From: a virus
DNA length: 60,779 nucleotides
Direction: 5' to 3' (one strand)
Virus record (IMG/VR): IMGVR_UViG_3300002514_003933
Location: 70,141 to 130,919 of that record
The notes beneath the pieces are model-generated. The model ran no database searches. It was not told the DNA's origin and worked only from the letters and a program-made list of their open reading frames with translations. Position 1 is the first letter of the stretch. Each line of letters opens with the position of its first letter. Position numbers and translations under genes: made by a program. Shown here in pieces: positions 49,201 to 57,734 of the stretch.

Positions 49201-52200
49201 CCAGATGAGGCGAGGGTTCAACTCCCCGCTGATGGAGTCCTCGTAGCCGGGAGGTGGATACCGCTTGTCACGCCCGAGGAAGAAAAGGAACTTCCCGTCT
49301 CTGTCCCCGATGATGCGACCATCCATGGCTTCAAGCACTTGCTCAAAGGCCACAATGACCCCGTTGAAGAACTCGACGTAGACACGTCCTCCCCGGTCTT
49401 GGTCACGGTAGTCCTGTGCTTCCCCCCGCAACCCCATGGCTCCCTGGCTTCCCATGTTGGACTCGCCGGGGAACGCCAGGACAGGGCCTCCCGAGGGTGC
49501 TGACCCGCCCTTGGCGGCGGATACCTTGGCCACGTCTCCCAGGTAGTTCCTCATAGGAAGGGTGGAGAAGTAGAAAGAATCGGGGTTCCGGTAGGTGTAC
49601 TTGGCCCGCAACACGCTCCCGAGGAGCCTGTTGGGGACCGAGGGGACCGTCATATAGAGGTAGCTGCCCTTGTAGAGCGGGTATAGGAGCGCGTCATCCT
49701 TCACCAAGGGGTTCACCACTACCTGCCGTGTGTAGCGGAAGTGGAGCCATTCTCCGGGGTTCAACGGGGGCTGTGTGGGGGTCTGGAAGATGATCTCCCC
49801 CGTAGCTGCGTCCGTCGTGTAGTGGGTTCCCTCGATCAACTCCTTGCCCGGTACGCCGACCCCGCTCTCTGTCGCCCCCATGAGGAAGAGGTTGTATTCC
49901 TCGCTGGTCACGAAAGGGGCAATCCCAGCAAACTCCATGGGGCTGGGCTGGTAAACGGGGCGCATACTGATCCGCACCGTGTTGCTGTTGTCGTGGGCTT
50001 TGTAGGCTGGGGTGGCGATCTCAACGATGGTGTTGCGACCATCATCAGACATGGAGGAGTTGATGATGATGTAGGGGCACTCCTCAATCTCCAGCAGGTG
50101 ATTGGGCTTGGTGTACTGCCGCACATCCCCGTAGAAGACCACCTCCAACTGACCCCGATCCACGGCAAGCAAGGGAGTCCCTGTTGCAGTAGAGGTGTCC
50201 AGCGTGGGCATGAAGCCCTCTGTGTCTGTTGGAGAGAGGGTCACAGACACCGGGAAATCGGAGACGGTAAGCCCTGAATCCCGTCCCACCGCACGGCTCC
50301 CGAGTTCCCCCAAGGGATCCGGGGTGATGGTGACTGTCGTGAGGTCAGTGGTGATGTCGTAGGCCACCGTCTTGATGTAGAGGGGCTGCGGTCCCAGCAT
50401 GAGGAGATGCCCCACCGGGAAATCCGCTGACCGGTCAGTCTCCAAGTCGAAGGACGTTTGACCCTCCAACAGAAAAAACGGCTTCCGGTACACCGGAGGT
50501 GTGGAGACGGTGTACGCTGACTCGCCTCCAAAGGCTTCCAGCACGCCGTAGTTGATCTTCACCTCGTCCGTGGATTCCACGGCACTCGTCAACTTGATGA
50601 GGTAGATGCCGAGGTCTTCGTCTACCTCGATGAAGGCTGTCTCTATGCCTGCGAAGTTCTGGAGTTCCACGCCGACCCACATGAAGGGATCGACTACCTC
50701 GGAGTACGTTCTCCCGGTCGGGTTGAAGGAGAACGTGTAGTCATCAATCCGAGTCGCCACCTCCAGCTTCACGATGAGGGGAAGGAACTCGGTGACCTCG
50801 ATGTAGTTGCCGTCGGTGTCGGTGGCCTTGTCCCCGTTCGTGTCAGCCTGGAAGTAGTTGGTTTCAACGATCTGCATGGCCCGCAAGGGCTTCTTGAAGA
50901 GGATGCTCCCGCTGACGGGAGAGGTCTTCACGTCGAGATCGTTGACCGTGACCATCTCCTCCACGAAGTACGCCGTCTCACCGGCATAGGTGCCTGCATC
51001 GGAAGTCGAGATGTTGATGCTTCCGTCGGAGGCGTTGATCTCACACTCACCTGCGGTGAGATCGTCTGGGTTGAGGAACTGTTGGTCGTAGAAGACGGTG
51101 CTCCCAGAGAGGTCCGAAACCACATCGTCGGCAAAGACGACTTCTCCGCTGCCCGCGACGATCTCTACGGTTCCCGCAGCCGGTGTCCCTGCTACGGCCA
51201 CCATGACGAGGTTGACCCCGCTCGTGAACTCCGCAGCGCCCACCCGGAAACTGAAGTACGCCGTCCCACCCGCAAGGGAGGTTTGAAAGTGAAGGTCTGA
51301 AGTGTCGGGGATTTCCAGGCCGGTGGCGACCACGGTGCCCATCTTTACCCCGCGCACCAGATAGGCAGGGGTGGCCTCATTGGCGTTTCCACCCTCCCCC
51401 AACCCGAAACGCAACGAGATCACGCGGTTGGAGGAGATGGCATCGGCCACCTCGGCCACAAGGGATCCCCCCACGGTGCCGGTGGAGGTGAGCAGCCGGA
51501 TCTTGAAAGGCTCGGAGGGCAGGTGGTTCATCACCTGCTGTTGCACATCAGCTACGAGAGTGTTGTCGATCTCGTCCCGAGGCTTGGCTTCGTATACGCG
51601 CCATTGGGCAGTCGTCTGGCTGCTCGGGAAAGCCGGAAACACGTTGAGTACGGTCGGGGGTCCGCTTGTGACCTTTGTGATCTGGTAGACCCCTTCGGCT
51701 TCCCCGGTGAGGACGTGGAGGAGATAGCCAACCAACACCTCGGCAGCCAGATCGTCTTGGTCTGGGACATTGGGGTCTTCAAACGTGGTGGTGCCTGCGG
51801 TGAACTGGCCGCACCCCCCGCTTGCCTTGACCCCACCTTCGACAGACACCAAGAGTGCCTGACCCGGTTGACCCCCTCCAGGCATGAGGAAATCCTCACC
51901 CCGGATCTTGGTGGCATAGGAGTCATCCAGCGGTCCCTTCACCCGAAGGCCGAAAGCGGTGTCGTCCATGGCGAGGGCCGAGACTGTCTCGGGAAGGATG
52001 GCAGGGTGGTCCAACTGAAGGGTTGAGGTGGGGAACGCCACCTGGGTTGCAGAGGTTTCTCCTTCCTCGGTCCAGACCAGCCGGTCAAACACCCAGTCGT
52101 ACTTGATCCCAACCCCGAGAGTGGTGTGGTAGTTCTTCAAGTCCACCGTGAGGAGCCCGATAGCCATACGGAAGTGAACTCCCTCGTCGTACCCTGGCAT

Positions 52201-54687
52201 GTCCTCCAACGGCGGCTGGTTGATGCTGAAGAAAGGCATCCCTGTGATGTTGTCCGTGAGGAGCAGGTCATCGAACTGGCTCTTGGCACGAATGTCCGGG
52301 GTGTCATCTCTCCGGTCCATGTTGACCGGGCTGCGGAACACTCCCATCGCGGCCCCGTTGTCTGGGAGCCAACAGAAGTTAGGTGCTGGGGCTGCGGGAA
52401 GGGGGAGGGATACGCGCCATCCGGGCAAGAAACCGAGGGCAGCAGGTCCAGACAGGTCGGTCGCGTCTGACTGATCCCATCCAATCTCCACCTTCCCTAT
52501 TTTGAGGTCAGCGTCACGGATAAAGATACGACCTCGTAGCGACCCGACGGACCCTGCGGGGACACCGGAGGTGGCCTGTATGTCAGCCGCTACCTCGGCA
52601 GCAGAGAACTCTCCCGCACCCAATGTGGTGGCCACCCACTTGTAGCCCCCCGCGAAGTCATCCACATTGAAGGTGAGCGTTTCCGTTCCCAGGAGGGTGA
52701 AGGGCTCCCCGAAGCGGGAGAAGATGCGGGCCTCGTCGGCATAGACCGAGGGAGTAATCTGGGCCTGTAGGAAGTAGAGGGCTTCCCCCTTGACGAGCCT
52801 CCGGCGCATCTGGAGGCGGGAGTATTCTTCCAACGGGGAGCCTGTCATATCCGGGTCTTGCAGCCGGGATACGGCGACTGTGTTCTTGGGCACCTTGAAC
52901 TTCAGAACGGGGAGGTCTTCGTCGTACTCCTCTACATCGGTTTTCTCGTAGGCATAGGATTCACCGAAGAAGAACGTGTCCCCGATACCCTCGATCTCAC
53001 GCATCATTCCGCACCCGTTGGGGCGCGTAAGAGGGATGGTTTTTTCATCAATGGAAGGTGTGTCCCCCGAGCCGTCCGGCACCCACAGCACCCCACTGAT
53101 CCCAGGAGGGGGAAGGGGAACCGCACGCGGGATGTAGAGTTTCCCAAAGATAGGGACCGTCTCGGGGTCGCCGTCCAACGGGAGCCCCGCTTCATCGAAG
53201 ACCGGGGTGGGTGCCTTTACCGGGAGGGGCTGCGTGTTGAGAGACACCCCGTCGTAGTAGAGCCGAGCCCCCAGGTAGAAAATGTCGTAGTCAGAAAAGT
53301 CAGGGGTGGGGTTCGTGGTGGATGCCCCAGGCGTGCAACGGTCAATGTCGTGTTTGGACAACACGATGCGGCCTGTCATACGGGACCAGTAGAAGTTCCC
53401 CGCCGGGAAGTCCGCAGGAGTGGGGAGATCAGCATCCGTGTCCACGGCGTATGGGGTCAAGTAACGGCGCGACCCGATCCGCAGGAAGGGACGGTCAGTT
53501 GGACCGGGAACTGGAGACAGGGCTGGAAAGCCGATGGAAGTGGGGACCAACGCGAGAGGGTAGAAGTCGGCCACTTCCCCCAGATCCCCATCCGCGTCAA
53601 CGACGAAGGTTTCCGGGTTGTACCAGAGGGTGCGTCCAGCATTGGCCTCGATGTAAGTGGGGTTCAGGAGAAGATCCCCGCTGTAGACCCCCACCACAGC
53701 ATCCGCAGCGGTGCCGGTCGCGGGGTCTATCCATGACCCGCTCCATGTGCCGCTTGCGGCTTCCTCGTCTGTCACCACGAGGATGGTCAGTGGGGTCGAG
53801 ATGGAGTCGGGGTAGAGCCCAGACCGAACCAACGCATAAGAATCCGTAGTGGTGTCGTCATAAGGGAGCATGTCCCCCACAGCGAAGCGGGTGAGGGGTG
53901 GGGTCAACTTGAACTCATCCTCACCATTGACGGCCCCCAGGTCACGGGGGAGGCTGCCCTGGAGAGGGCTCCATCGTTGGTTCTTGCCGTCCCACCCGAA
54001 ACGGGTCACGTCTTGGTCATTCCGCGTCCACCAAAAGGTTGGCCCTCCCAGGATGTAGGTGACGAGGAGGATTTGGTCCCCACGTTCCTTGGAGAATCCG
54101 CCATTGAGGTAGGCGGGGTCCAAGGCGGTGGAGTCAAGGACGACCTTCCCAATCGAGGGGTCTTGGCTCAAAAAGCCCGGACTCCCCCCATCTGTGATCG
54201 TGACGTAGGTGGGAGGAGCCCCCGGAACAATCGGTCCCTTGATGATGACCAGGGAGGACACGGAACTAATGTCTCGCCCCCCAGGGTCCAAGACGAGGAA
54301 GGTGTCGGTCCCATCGTTCCAAACGCCACCCTCTACGGCGAGGGTTCCAGGGACGACGGTAACCGCATCACTCGATGCAGACTGCGCCAGGAACTCGCTT
54401 TCCACTGTGCTCAACGAACCAGTGGTGGCCGCGAACACACAGTACGTCTCCTCTGCTTCGCGGCTCTCGGGCTTCTGGAGGACGGCTGCCCGGTACATAT
54501 CGCCGTAGGGTTCTACGGCTGTCGTAAAACGACCACCCGTGGGTGCCACGGTGTAGCCGAGGGTCGCCATTTCCGCCCCGTCCATTTGACTGCGATCCAC
54601 GCCCGTAGTCGCCTCGTTCGTGTCAGGGGAGTTCCCTGAAGCCACGCGAGCCGGACGTAGGACATAGCCATCGAGATTGAAGCCCAC
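43231..54687 (-). CDS. Giant structural protein (3818 aa), probably tail/baseplate
   Basis: One uninterrupted frame of 11.4 kb, the largest gene in the window. It starts MGFNLDGYVLRPARVASGNS, is beta-rich almost throughout, poor in Lys and Cys, and rich in Gly/Asp/Thr/Pro, with no long coiled coil or membrane segment. Several stretches look like repeated beta-sandwich or fibre-type domains, but I recognise none. The C-terminus (about the last 60 residues) becomes charged and helical (FRANREDGSIQTARRAENRL). Its place between the baseplate spike/hub genes and other structural genes, all on the minus strand, argues for a baseplate or tail-fibre protein. Confidence 0.75.
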   Translation of the reverse strand: MGFNLDGYVLRPARVASGNSPDTNEATTGVDRSQMDGAEMATLGYTVAPTGGRFTTAVEPYGDMYRAAVLQKPESREAEETYCVFAATTGSLSTVESEFLAQSASSDAVTVVPGTLAVEGGVWNDGTDTFLVLDPGGRDISSVSSLVIIKGPIVPGAPPTYVTITDGGSPGFLSQDPSIGKVVLDSTALDPAYLNGGFSKERGDQILLVTYILGGPTFWWTRNDQDVTRFGWDGKNQRWSPLQGSLPRDLGAVNGEDEFKLTPPLTRFAVGDMLPYDDTTTDSYALVRSGLYPDSISTPLTILVVTDEEAASGTWSGSWIDPATGTAADAVVGVYSGDLLLNPTYIEANAGRTLWYNPETFVVDADGDLGEVADFYPLALVPTSIGFPALSPVPGPTDRPFLRIGSRRYLTPYAVDTDADLPTPADFPAGNFYWSRMTGRIVLSKHDIDRCTPGASTTNPTPDFSDYDIFYLGARLYYDGVSLNTQPLPVKAPTPVFDEAGLPLDGDPETVPIFGKLYIPRAVPLPPPGISGVLWVPDGSGDTPSIDEKTIPLTRPNGCGMMREIEGIGDTFFFGESYAYEKTDVEEYDEDLPVLKFKVPKNTVAVSRLQDPDMTGSPLEEYSRLQMRRRLVKGEALYFLQAQITPSVYADEARIFSRFGEPFTLLGTETLTFNVDDFAGGYKWVATTLGAGEFSAAEVAADIQATSGVPAGSVGSLRGRIFIRDADLKIGKVEIGWDQSDATDLSGPAALGFLPGWRVSLPLPAAPAPNFCWLPDNGAAMGVFRSPVNMDRRDDTPDIRAKSQFDDLLLTDNITGMPFFSINQPPLEDMPGYDEGVHFRMAIGLLTVDLKNYHTTLGVGIKYDWVFDRLVWTEEGETSATQVAFPTSTLQLDHPAILPETVSALAMDDTAFGLRVKGPLDDSYATKIRGEDFLMPGGGQPGQALLVSVEGGVKASGGCGQFTAGTTTFEDPNVPDQDDLAAEVLVGYLLHVLTGEAEGVYQITKVTSGPPTVLNVFPAFPSSQTTAQWRVYEAKPRDEIDNTLVADVQQQVMNHLPSEPFKIRLLTSTGTVGGSLVAEVADAISSNRVISLRFGLGEGGNANEATPAYLVRGVKMGTVVATGLEIPDTSDLHFQTSLAGGTAYFSFRVGAAEFTSGVNLVMVAVAGTPAAGTVEIVAGSGEVVFADDVVSDLSGSTVFYDQQFLNPDDLTAGECEINASDGSINISTSDAGTYAGETAYFVEEMVTVNDLDVKTSPVSGSILFKKPLRAMQIVETNYFQADTNGDKATDTDGNYIEVTEFLPLIVKLEVATRIDDYTFSFNPTGRTYSEVVDPFMWVGVELQNFAGIETAFIEVDEDLGIYLIKLTSAVESTDEVKINYGVLEAFGGESAYTVSTPPVYRKPFFLLEGQTSFDLETDRSADFPVGHLLMLGPQPLYIKTVAYDITTDLTTVTITPDPLGELGSRAVGRDSGLTVSDFPVSVTLSPTDTEGFMPTLDTSTATGTPLLAVDRGQLEVVFYGDVRQYTKPNHLLEIEECPYIIINSSMSDDGRNTIVEIATPAYKAHDNSNTVRISMRPVYQPSPMEFAGIAPFVTSEEYNLFLMGATESGVGVPGKELIEGTHYTTDAATGEIIFQTPTQPPLNPGEWLHFRYTRQVVVNPLVKDDALLYPLYKGSYLYMTVPSVPNRLLGSVLRAKYTYRNPDSFYFSTLPMRNYLGDVAKVSAAKGGSAPSGGPVLAFPGESNMGSQGAMGLRGEAQDYRDQDRGGRVYVEFFNGVIVAFEQVLEAMDGRIIGDRDGKFLFFLGRDKRYPPPGYEDSISGELNPRLIWREVIENWSPSDYTDNDGWYMEADPVFDPTTAEIPDTGERPGAPDGITPDPHSLSFYTGRQRHRVKNDMDDRLLIGFGRPRGLAFLFPKFDVPGKFKDMWQDHEYSRLFPEKTTHFTRLFPGLEAVMGATGFTDPGYYSSGRKIEVPGPEPGETTEQKVKTRKTVNGVICNPALGDIQNISDVTAEDRHPRARVWAYYPLGSAELDAALGTTTASPPSATFVATPVPLSEFPINPDTGFPDITQLLSQGGGISDLESGDAALSTPAFVGSTTAGEAPRINFGKPDGTIYSLTADSDLNGVYIGEVQAGCVLVLVDVTGAPLAGSSVFVNETIPLEDVISADGGYGDTVFCGPTSGTLDPTSVPTQPTLDETAEATQGLPDYRIQFDLKVGRRSGTFIDASLPTADDAFPFPLQKWFGQNPPSPLSCVEGVVEFVNTSTQPLQLPCLLGEDKDDSGDYQIPYMRTTNTELVVLGEVAASLVLLFIDTSAALPLPAGVPAIEQQDLSLAVYPNEIVVNNGTIVQATDYPGYALNPATLYVGAAAADGDLRPVETAGAYTANSGIGDVRRFDLILSQADQALVGAGSIPAGMTGILTVGDVEQTAPSTDPNRPSTLETPRFVTPTATGMEHKYTIRGFAANVADDTGDNGFHITEVSGGGQRDTVFHFGTVPLIRLTELAALIPGTPPAAGVGNALVIRIYDADPSLAPATDPFIGALVIPWDDPGEVMYAWNEAAAATTAITTDPAGVGVVFTADTVSIQCVVAQPSIMVALGLVVSTHYDFTLDFDTYFDPDTVAFTSGVLVGGAGLGSLTCEVGRDRLTFKEALAFNLAKPRGYSPANDPGNTNHGHELGVQIAVHEVTCQGVQGFTVNSPAAINGAPAPGAAGFGTHYLTLLERMGPSPDASVSALVEYTGTWDGSDGSLRLMAWEGYENTPLAADVSTIKFAGVPSSNANETAEIAAGFGVMADKGFIDTTMGLDLDGNRDYIYGAALFFPLVPDVEAGDIVVVDAGTTSSEAVKAGTYLVRHAVSYDAGDAYATPAASIPFVQAPLRPARQWDDATAPVPKAEAKLAGTPSGSGGFDCVNVDFPTILEVDSVTNEVTLQGVVPVPGTPNGHGWADPATVPNNRHVHLILGDKYAEYDSATSAWHIKQVTVRLEYDSLGAYDPDAGTLVLNMSPGATPYWTDNLNTKEGQPTTDVDWYTLAVSGTRVSGINYLPMQQMGTHLPANNVVGPNEVDDGFGLGISLIAGFRNVLVGNRNPDIIDAYISDVGDDVFKDFNTPITGNLQNTVLGAVDPNSLGVGIPLPKDNTDFYPVRGEAVYGRIYDNTGAGTQQTEMSGVATYLDLSQWASLLVDDAWSLIHFGDTDTHGIVFYDSTNTLMGTIPLPQPPIVPCLLPGDRIVFGDDIDPATAAPGFFALAGIFLEPSFPLPTANLHLTAPRVVAASYGALTTADVGTRNVHDYTPTGSPNLDNEGVHYFVRRVRRWHDAQNEIISGLDPLRFAYEIRRGVTASYSTASTSRTFVADLATYGAATNLGAFTNEDVNIHAGDMLRVFDSTTGLLLDTAEIESVEGTATLRLKRPGLTETIVGGEPFEIYLNQPIIPHEQSNEQLMDLVTDSVVFRRTVDYAAAETEGGKVVATGELSDTTTGPGAITTWAEEGVEEGDYVIIDPAGVLYEDTERGGRPLGDQSVTGRAIHIAGGPTKLDDNRGFYKVTAVDKDSSGASLPGTLAVDGESRFSDGSIFGEDPTTEGYVVLPLITQSDLTGGAEGQQDLRPTAEPVPVGGSYLDRVTPDDFKSIEPFGYEIIRPNNIFSEDALELVLFMRERMFSWMEEIVISRSQSGDYFVFQRDDHIIDVGSATDPLAGLGLISNIVAESLAGLTATTPFANVSDCLSVLDRRFWILDFRLDALGYTQFVDDTWGQRPVLPDLIDGVLNLDDRFRDQRYSWVSFRANREDGSIQTARRAENRLPGRLQKQREALLRKKALDES

Positions 54688-54702
54688 TTATTTGTACTCC
54701 TT

Positions 54703-55281
54703 TTAGACCACACCACTGGTGCTTGTACCAGTACCCGCCATCGGCCCACCACCGCCCGTTGCGGCACCAGATCCGACTCCTGTAAGGAATAGAGTAGCTA
54801 TGCCGGGAGAGAGCCCTGCCGCCAGTAAGGATGCTTGGGTTCCAGTGAGGCCCTGGCCTGCCATGGCCGACACCAGCAACGGGGTCAGAGAAGCGGAAAT
54901 CGCTGTTGAAACCTTGGAAACGTCAGCCCCAACCCCCCATCCGGCGCTTTGGCCCTTGTACGTCGCTGATGCAGAGTAGGAGTTCCCAATCCCGATTCCC
55001 ACGGCTGCGCCGATTTTCGGGGCCGAGAGCCCCTTGAATCCTGCTGATGCGAGCGACCCAGTGACAGGGACAGCGTTAGGTACGATGGTGAGGGTGCCAT
55101 TGACCGTACCCGCACCCATCACGCCACCCCCACTCCCCGTGAGTGCCACATTGGCCCTGTTGGTAGACCACTTGACGACCGCAATCCCGATAGCCGACGA
55201 CAACTTCATCCATGTCGGGCCTGTGAGGGTCGGGCCTGCTGCCCTGATGGCGTTCGTGACTGCTGTGGCTGTGATTGGCAT
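54703..55281 (-). CDS. Small Gly/Ala/Thr-rich structural protein (192 aa)
   Basis: Starts MPITATAVTNAIRAAGPTLT at the TAATG overlap with the spike gene (start 55281). Very rich in Gly, Ala, Ser and Thr, with VALTGSGGGVMGAGTVNGTL and LTPLLVSAMAGQGLTGTQAS. It ends in a Gly/Thr-rich tail. The location directly after the spike suggests a baseplate component; no family recognised. Confidence 0.6.
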   Translation of the reverse strand: MPITATAVTNAIRAAGPTLTGPTWMKLSSAIGIAVVKWSTNRANVALTGSGGGVMGAGTVNGTLTIVPNAVPVTGSLASAGFKGLSAPKIGAAVGIGIGNSYSASATYKGQSAGWGVGADVSKVSTAISASLTPLLVSAMAGQGLTGTQASLLAAGLSPGIATLFLTGVGSGAATGGGGPMAGTGTSTSGVV

Positions 55282-57734
55282 TACGCTACCCTGAAACCGG
55301 AACACCCGACCGATCCTGCTGCGAGGAAAGTCCCGCCTGTGAGGGGATCGGTACACCCATCAGTAAGGACTCCCCCCTTTGGGCCGGGGGCTTGGGTTAC
55401 GGACACATAGGTGGCTTGAAGGGTCACCTTGGCCTGGGATTTCAGTGTGGCTCCCGTGGTGCCCGACACTGTGGTAGCCCCCTTCGTCGCTTTGAGGGAG
55501 GCGCTTCCCGCGTTTGCAATCACGTCGATGGCCGTGAGCCCCGCATCGATCTTGTTATCTGCCCCTGTCGCCCCTGTACTGACAGTAAAGCCCGAACCAG
55601 GGCCAGTGGAGGTCGGGGCTGTCCCCATAGTGAAGACCCCAAAGTGGCCTACAGTACACACGGTAGTACGCCGCCCCGAGGTAAACGTCTCTTTCAGGTC
55701 GCCATAGGTGATCTCATACTTATCAACGGTCCCTCCGATGCCCCCAGATGCGGGAGTAGCGGTGAAACTCGTGGACCGGGATTCTCCGTTGGTGGAGTCG
55801 GAGTCGAGGGGACCGCCATAGGTGTACTCGGCCTTCCCGGCGATGGTCACCCCGATCTTCTTGGCAGCCATTGTGATGCTGTCCCCGATACTCATTTCCA
55901 GGGTCGAGGAAGCGCGGATCCCGACGACGCTGGCGTCCTCGATAGCCACCTCTTTCGCCGTTACCTTGACCCTATCCTTTGCTGACAGGATGGCGCTCTG
56001 GGCACTGATGAGGGACAAGGCGGTCTTGGAGCCCGCAGGGGTGGCATTGGGATTGTCCTTATCCGCGCTCGCTGCCCCGGCTGTGGTGGCACCTCCCCCG
56101 AAGATTTCGACGGCCCCTCCAGCAGATCGAATGTCGATGCCAACATTATCTTTTGACCGCCCGACCCCAGTGTTGGCGATGGTGACGGAGCCTGTTGCTT
56201 CCATGCGCCTGCTCTCGCCATCAGGCCCGAGTCCGTAGAAGCTGATCTTTCCGGTTCGCAGGTCTTCCTGGGTCGTCATCGACCCCGACCCTTGAAAGTT
56301 GGTCAGCCATGCCCCGCCCTTGGAAAGCGCGATGAACGATTCCTTCGTGGGATCAGACGGGTCACGGGACCGGATGAGGAACGCCAGTTGAGACGACAGG
56401 GGGTCGTCGGGTGTGGCGGCCCGCAAAGAGGTTTGCCTTTTTCCTGACTCGGTGGTGATCTTGGCCACAAGGGGCACGCCGTACTGGTCGGGGTAGTTGA
56501 AAGGGTCGTTCCCCACGGCTGTTCCCAAGACGAACTCCACCAACGGCGAGGCAGGGGACATGTTGAGGGGGTCAAGGGTTCCCCCTGCCGGTCCTCCTGA
56601 TCCCTCTGGGTCTTGGTTGGGGACGTTGGGAAGGAAACGATCAATGTCGATGCCGTCGGTCTGCTCCGTGACGGGCAACGTACCATCCGAGGTGTGGGCC
56701 ACCTCGATCCGGTACTCGGTGAAGACCCCTGCTCCTGTGTTGGTGATCCCGTTCATGTGCTTCGCGGAGTTGGACATTTTGTCCACGGATACGCGGTACA
56801 TGGGCTTCCCACCGTAGGTGGTCCCCGAGGCACCCCCCAGAGTCATCACCCCATCCCCGTCAACGAATAGACCTCGCCGGAGGATCTGGGCCGGGTCAAA
56901 GTTCACATCGGCGGCGAAATCGGTGCCGTCATAGACCGTGTTTGCTCGTATTGATCCTGCGTTCTCGGTCGCATCGAGCCCGAGGATGGGGAGAGGCACC
57001 CCTGCTTCATCTACCTGTCGTGTAGAACAGTAGTCGATGGCGGTTTCCACCAGTTGCGTGGGGAGGAGGTTGGCATCCCTTTGGATCATGCCGCTGTAGG
57101 TGCGGAACCCAGCCCCCGCGTGGAACTGTTGCAGGCTTCTGACGATGAGGGCTTGGTCTTGGTCCCGTAGGATGACCTCGTTGCCACGTCTGTTGGCGAG
57201 GGTGGCACTCTCGGTCAACAGGAGGTCTGCCCCTTGGGAGGAAGACGCAACCACGTTCCCTTTTTCCATCTGGCGCAACTTGTGTCGGCGTTCGCTTGCC
57301 ACGCCTTCCAGGGCAATCTTCTCTTTGGCGGTGAGGCCGAGTTCTGCCGGGGAGTGGGAGCGGACGTTGAGCCAATCATATCCAGACTGGGTGCTGGGCA
57401 CATACCACCCCAAGACCACTGGCCTTTGACCTGCTCCTGACTCGGTGGGGGCGTATCCAACGACGCACATGTCCCCCACTTCGGGCATCGCACCGATGAA
57501 GTGACGGGCTCCCGCCGCAGGGAAGGTGATGGGGATGTTGGATGAAGGGGAACCACCGCCTGAAAGGGGCTTCAGGTCCACCACCATCTTCTTCGGGTCC
57601 ACCCGTGTCACCACGGCGAAGCGGATAGGGAAAGACCGTTGGTCGCGGCTAATGTTGGCCTTCGCCAATCCTGTGGGTGCGACTTCAAGATTGATGCGCC
57701 CCGTTGTGACCGGGGGTCCGTTTCCGTTGCTCAT
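55281..57734 (-). CDS. Baseplate spike protein (gp5/gpV/VgrG-like), 817 aa
   Basis: N-terminal OB-fold region at about 40-110 with FAVVTRVDPKKMVVDLKPLS, MPEVGDMCVVGY and PVVLGWYVP, as in gpV/VgrG/gp5 hub-spike proteins. The C-terminal half has repeated strands (SLISAQSAILSAKDRVKVTA; EVAIEDASVVGIRASSTLEM; SIGDSITMAAKKIGVTI) typical of the spike beta-helix. The protein should trimerise and form the membrane-piercing tip of the tail tube. No lysozyme domain is apparent. Overlaps the hub gene by 4 bases. Confidence 0.8.
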   Translation of the reverse strand: MSNGNGPPVTTGRINLEVAPTGLAKANISRDQRSFPIRFAVVTRVDPKKMVVDLKPLSGGGSPSSNIPITFPAAGARHFIGAMPEVGDMCVVGYAPTESGAGQRPVVLGWYVPSTQSGYDWLNVRSHSPAELGLTAKEKIALEGVASERRHKLRQMEKGNVVASSSQGADLLLTESATLANRRGNEVILRDQDQALIVRSLQQFHAGAGFRTYSGMIQRDANLLPTQLVETAIDYCSTRQVDEAGVPLPILGLDATENAGSIRANTVYDGTDFAADVNFDPAQILRRGLFVDGDGVMTLGGASGTTYGGKPMYRVSVDKMSNSAKHMNGITNTGAGVFTEYRIEVAHTSDGTLPVTEQTDGIDIDRFLPNVPNQDPEGSGGPAGGTLDPLNMSPASPLVEFVLGTAVGNDPFNYPDQYGVPLVAKITTESGKRQTSLRAATPDDPLSSQLAFLIRSRDPSDPTKESFIALSKGGAWLTNFQGSGSMTTQEDLRTGKISFYGLGPDGESRRMEATGSVTIANTGVGRSKDNVGIDIRSAGGAVEIFGGGATTAGAASADKDNPNATPAGSKTALSLISAQSAILSAKDRVKVTAKEVAIEDASVVGIRASSTLEMSIGDSITMAAKKIGVTIAGKAEYTYGGPLDSDSTNGESRSTSFTATPASGGIGGTVDKYEITYGDLKETFTSGRRTTVCTVGHFGVFTMGTAPTSTGPGSGFTVSTGATGADNKIDAGLTAIDVIANAGSASLKATKGATTVSGTTGATLKSQAKVTLQATYVSVTQAPGPKGGVLTDGCTDPLTGGTFLAAGSVGCSGFRVA

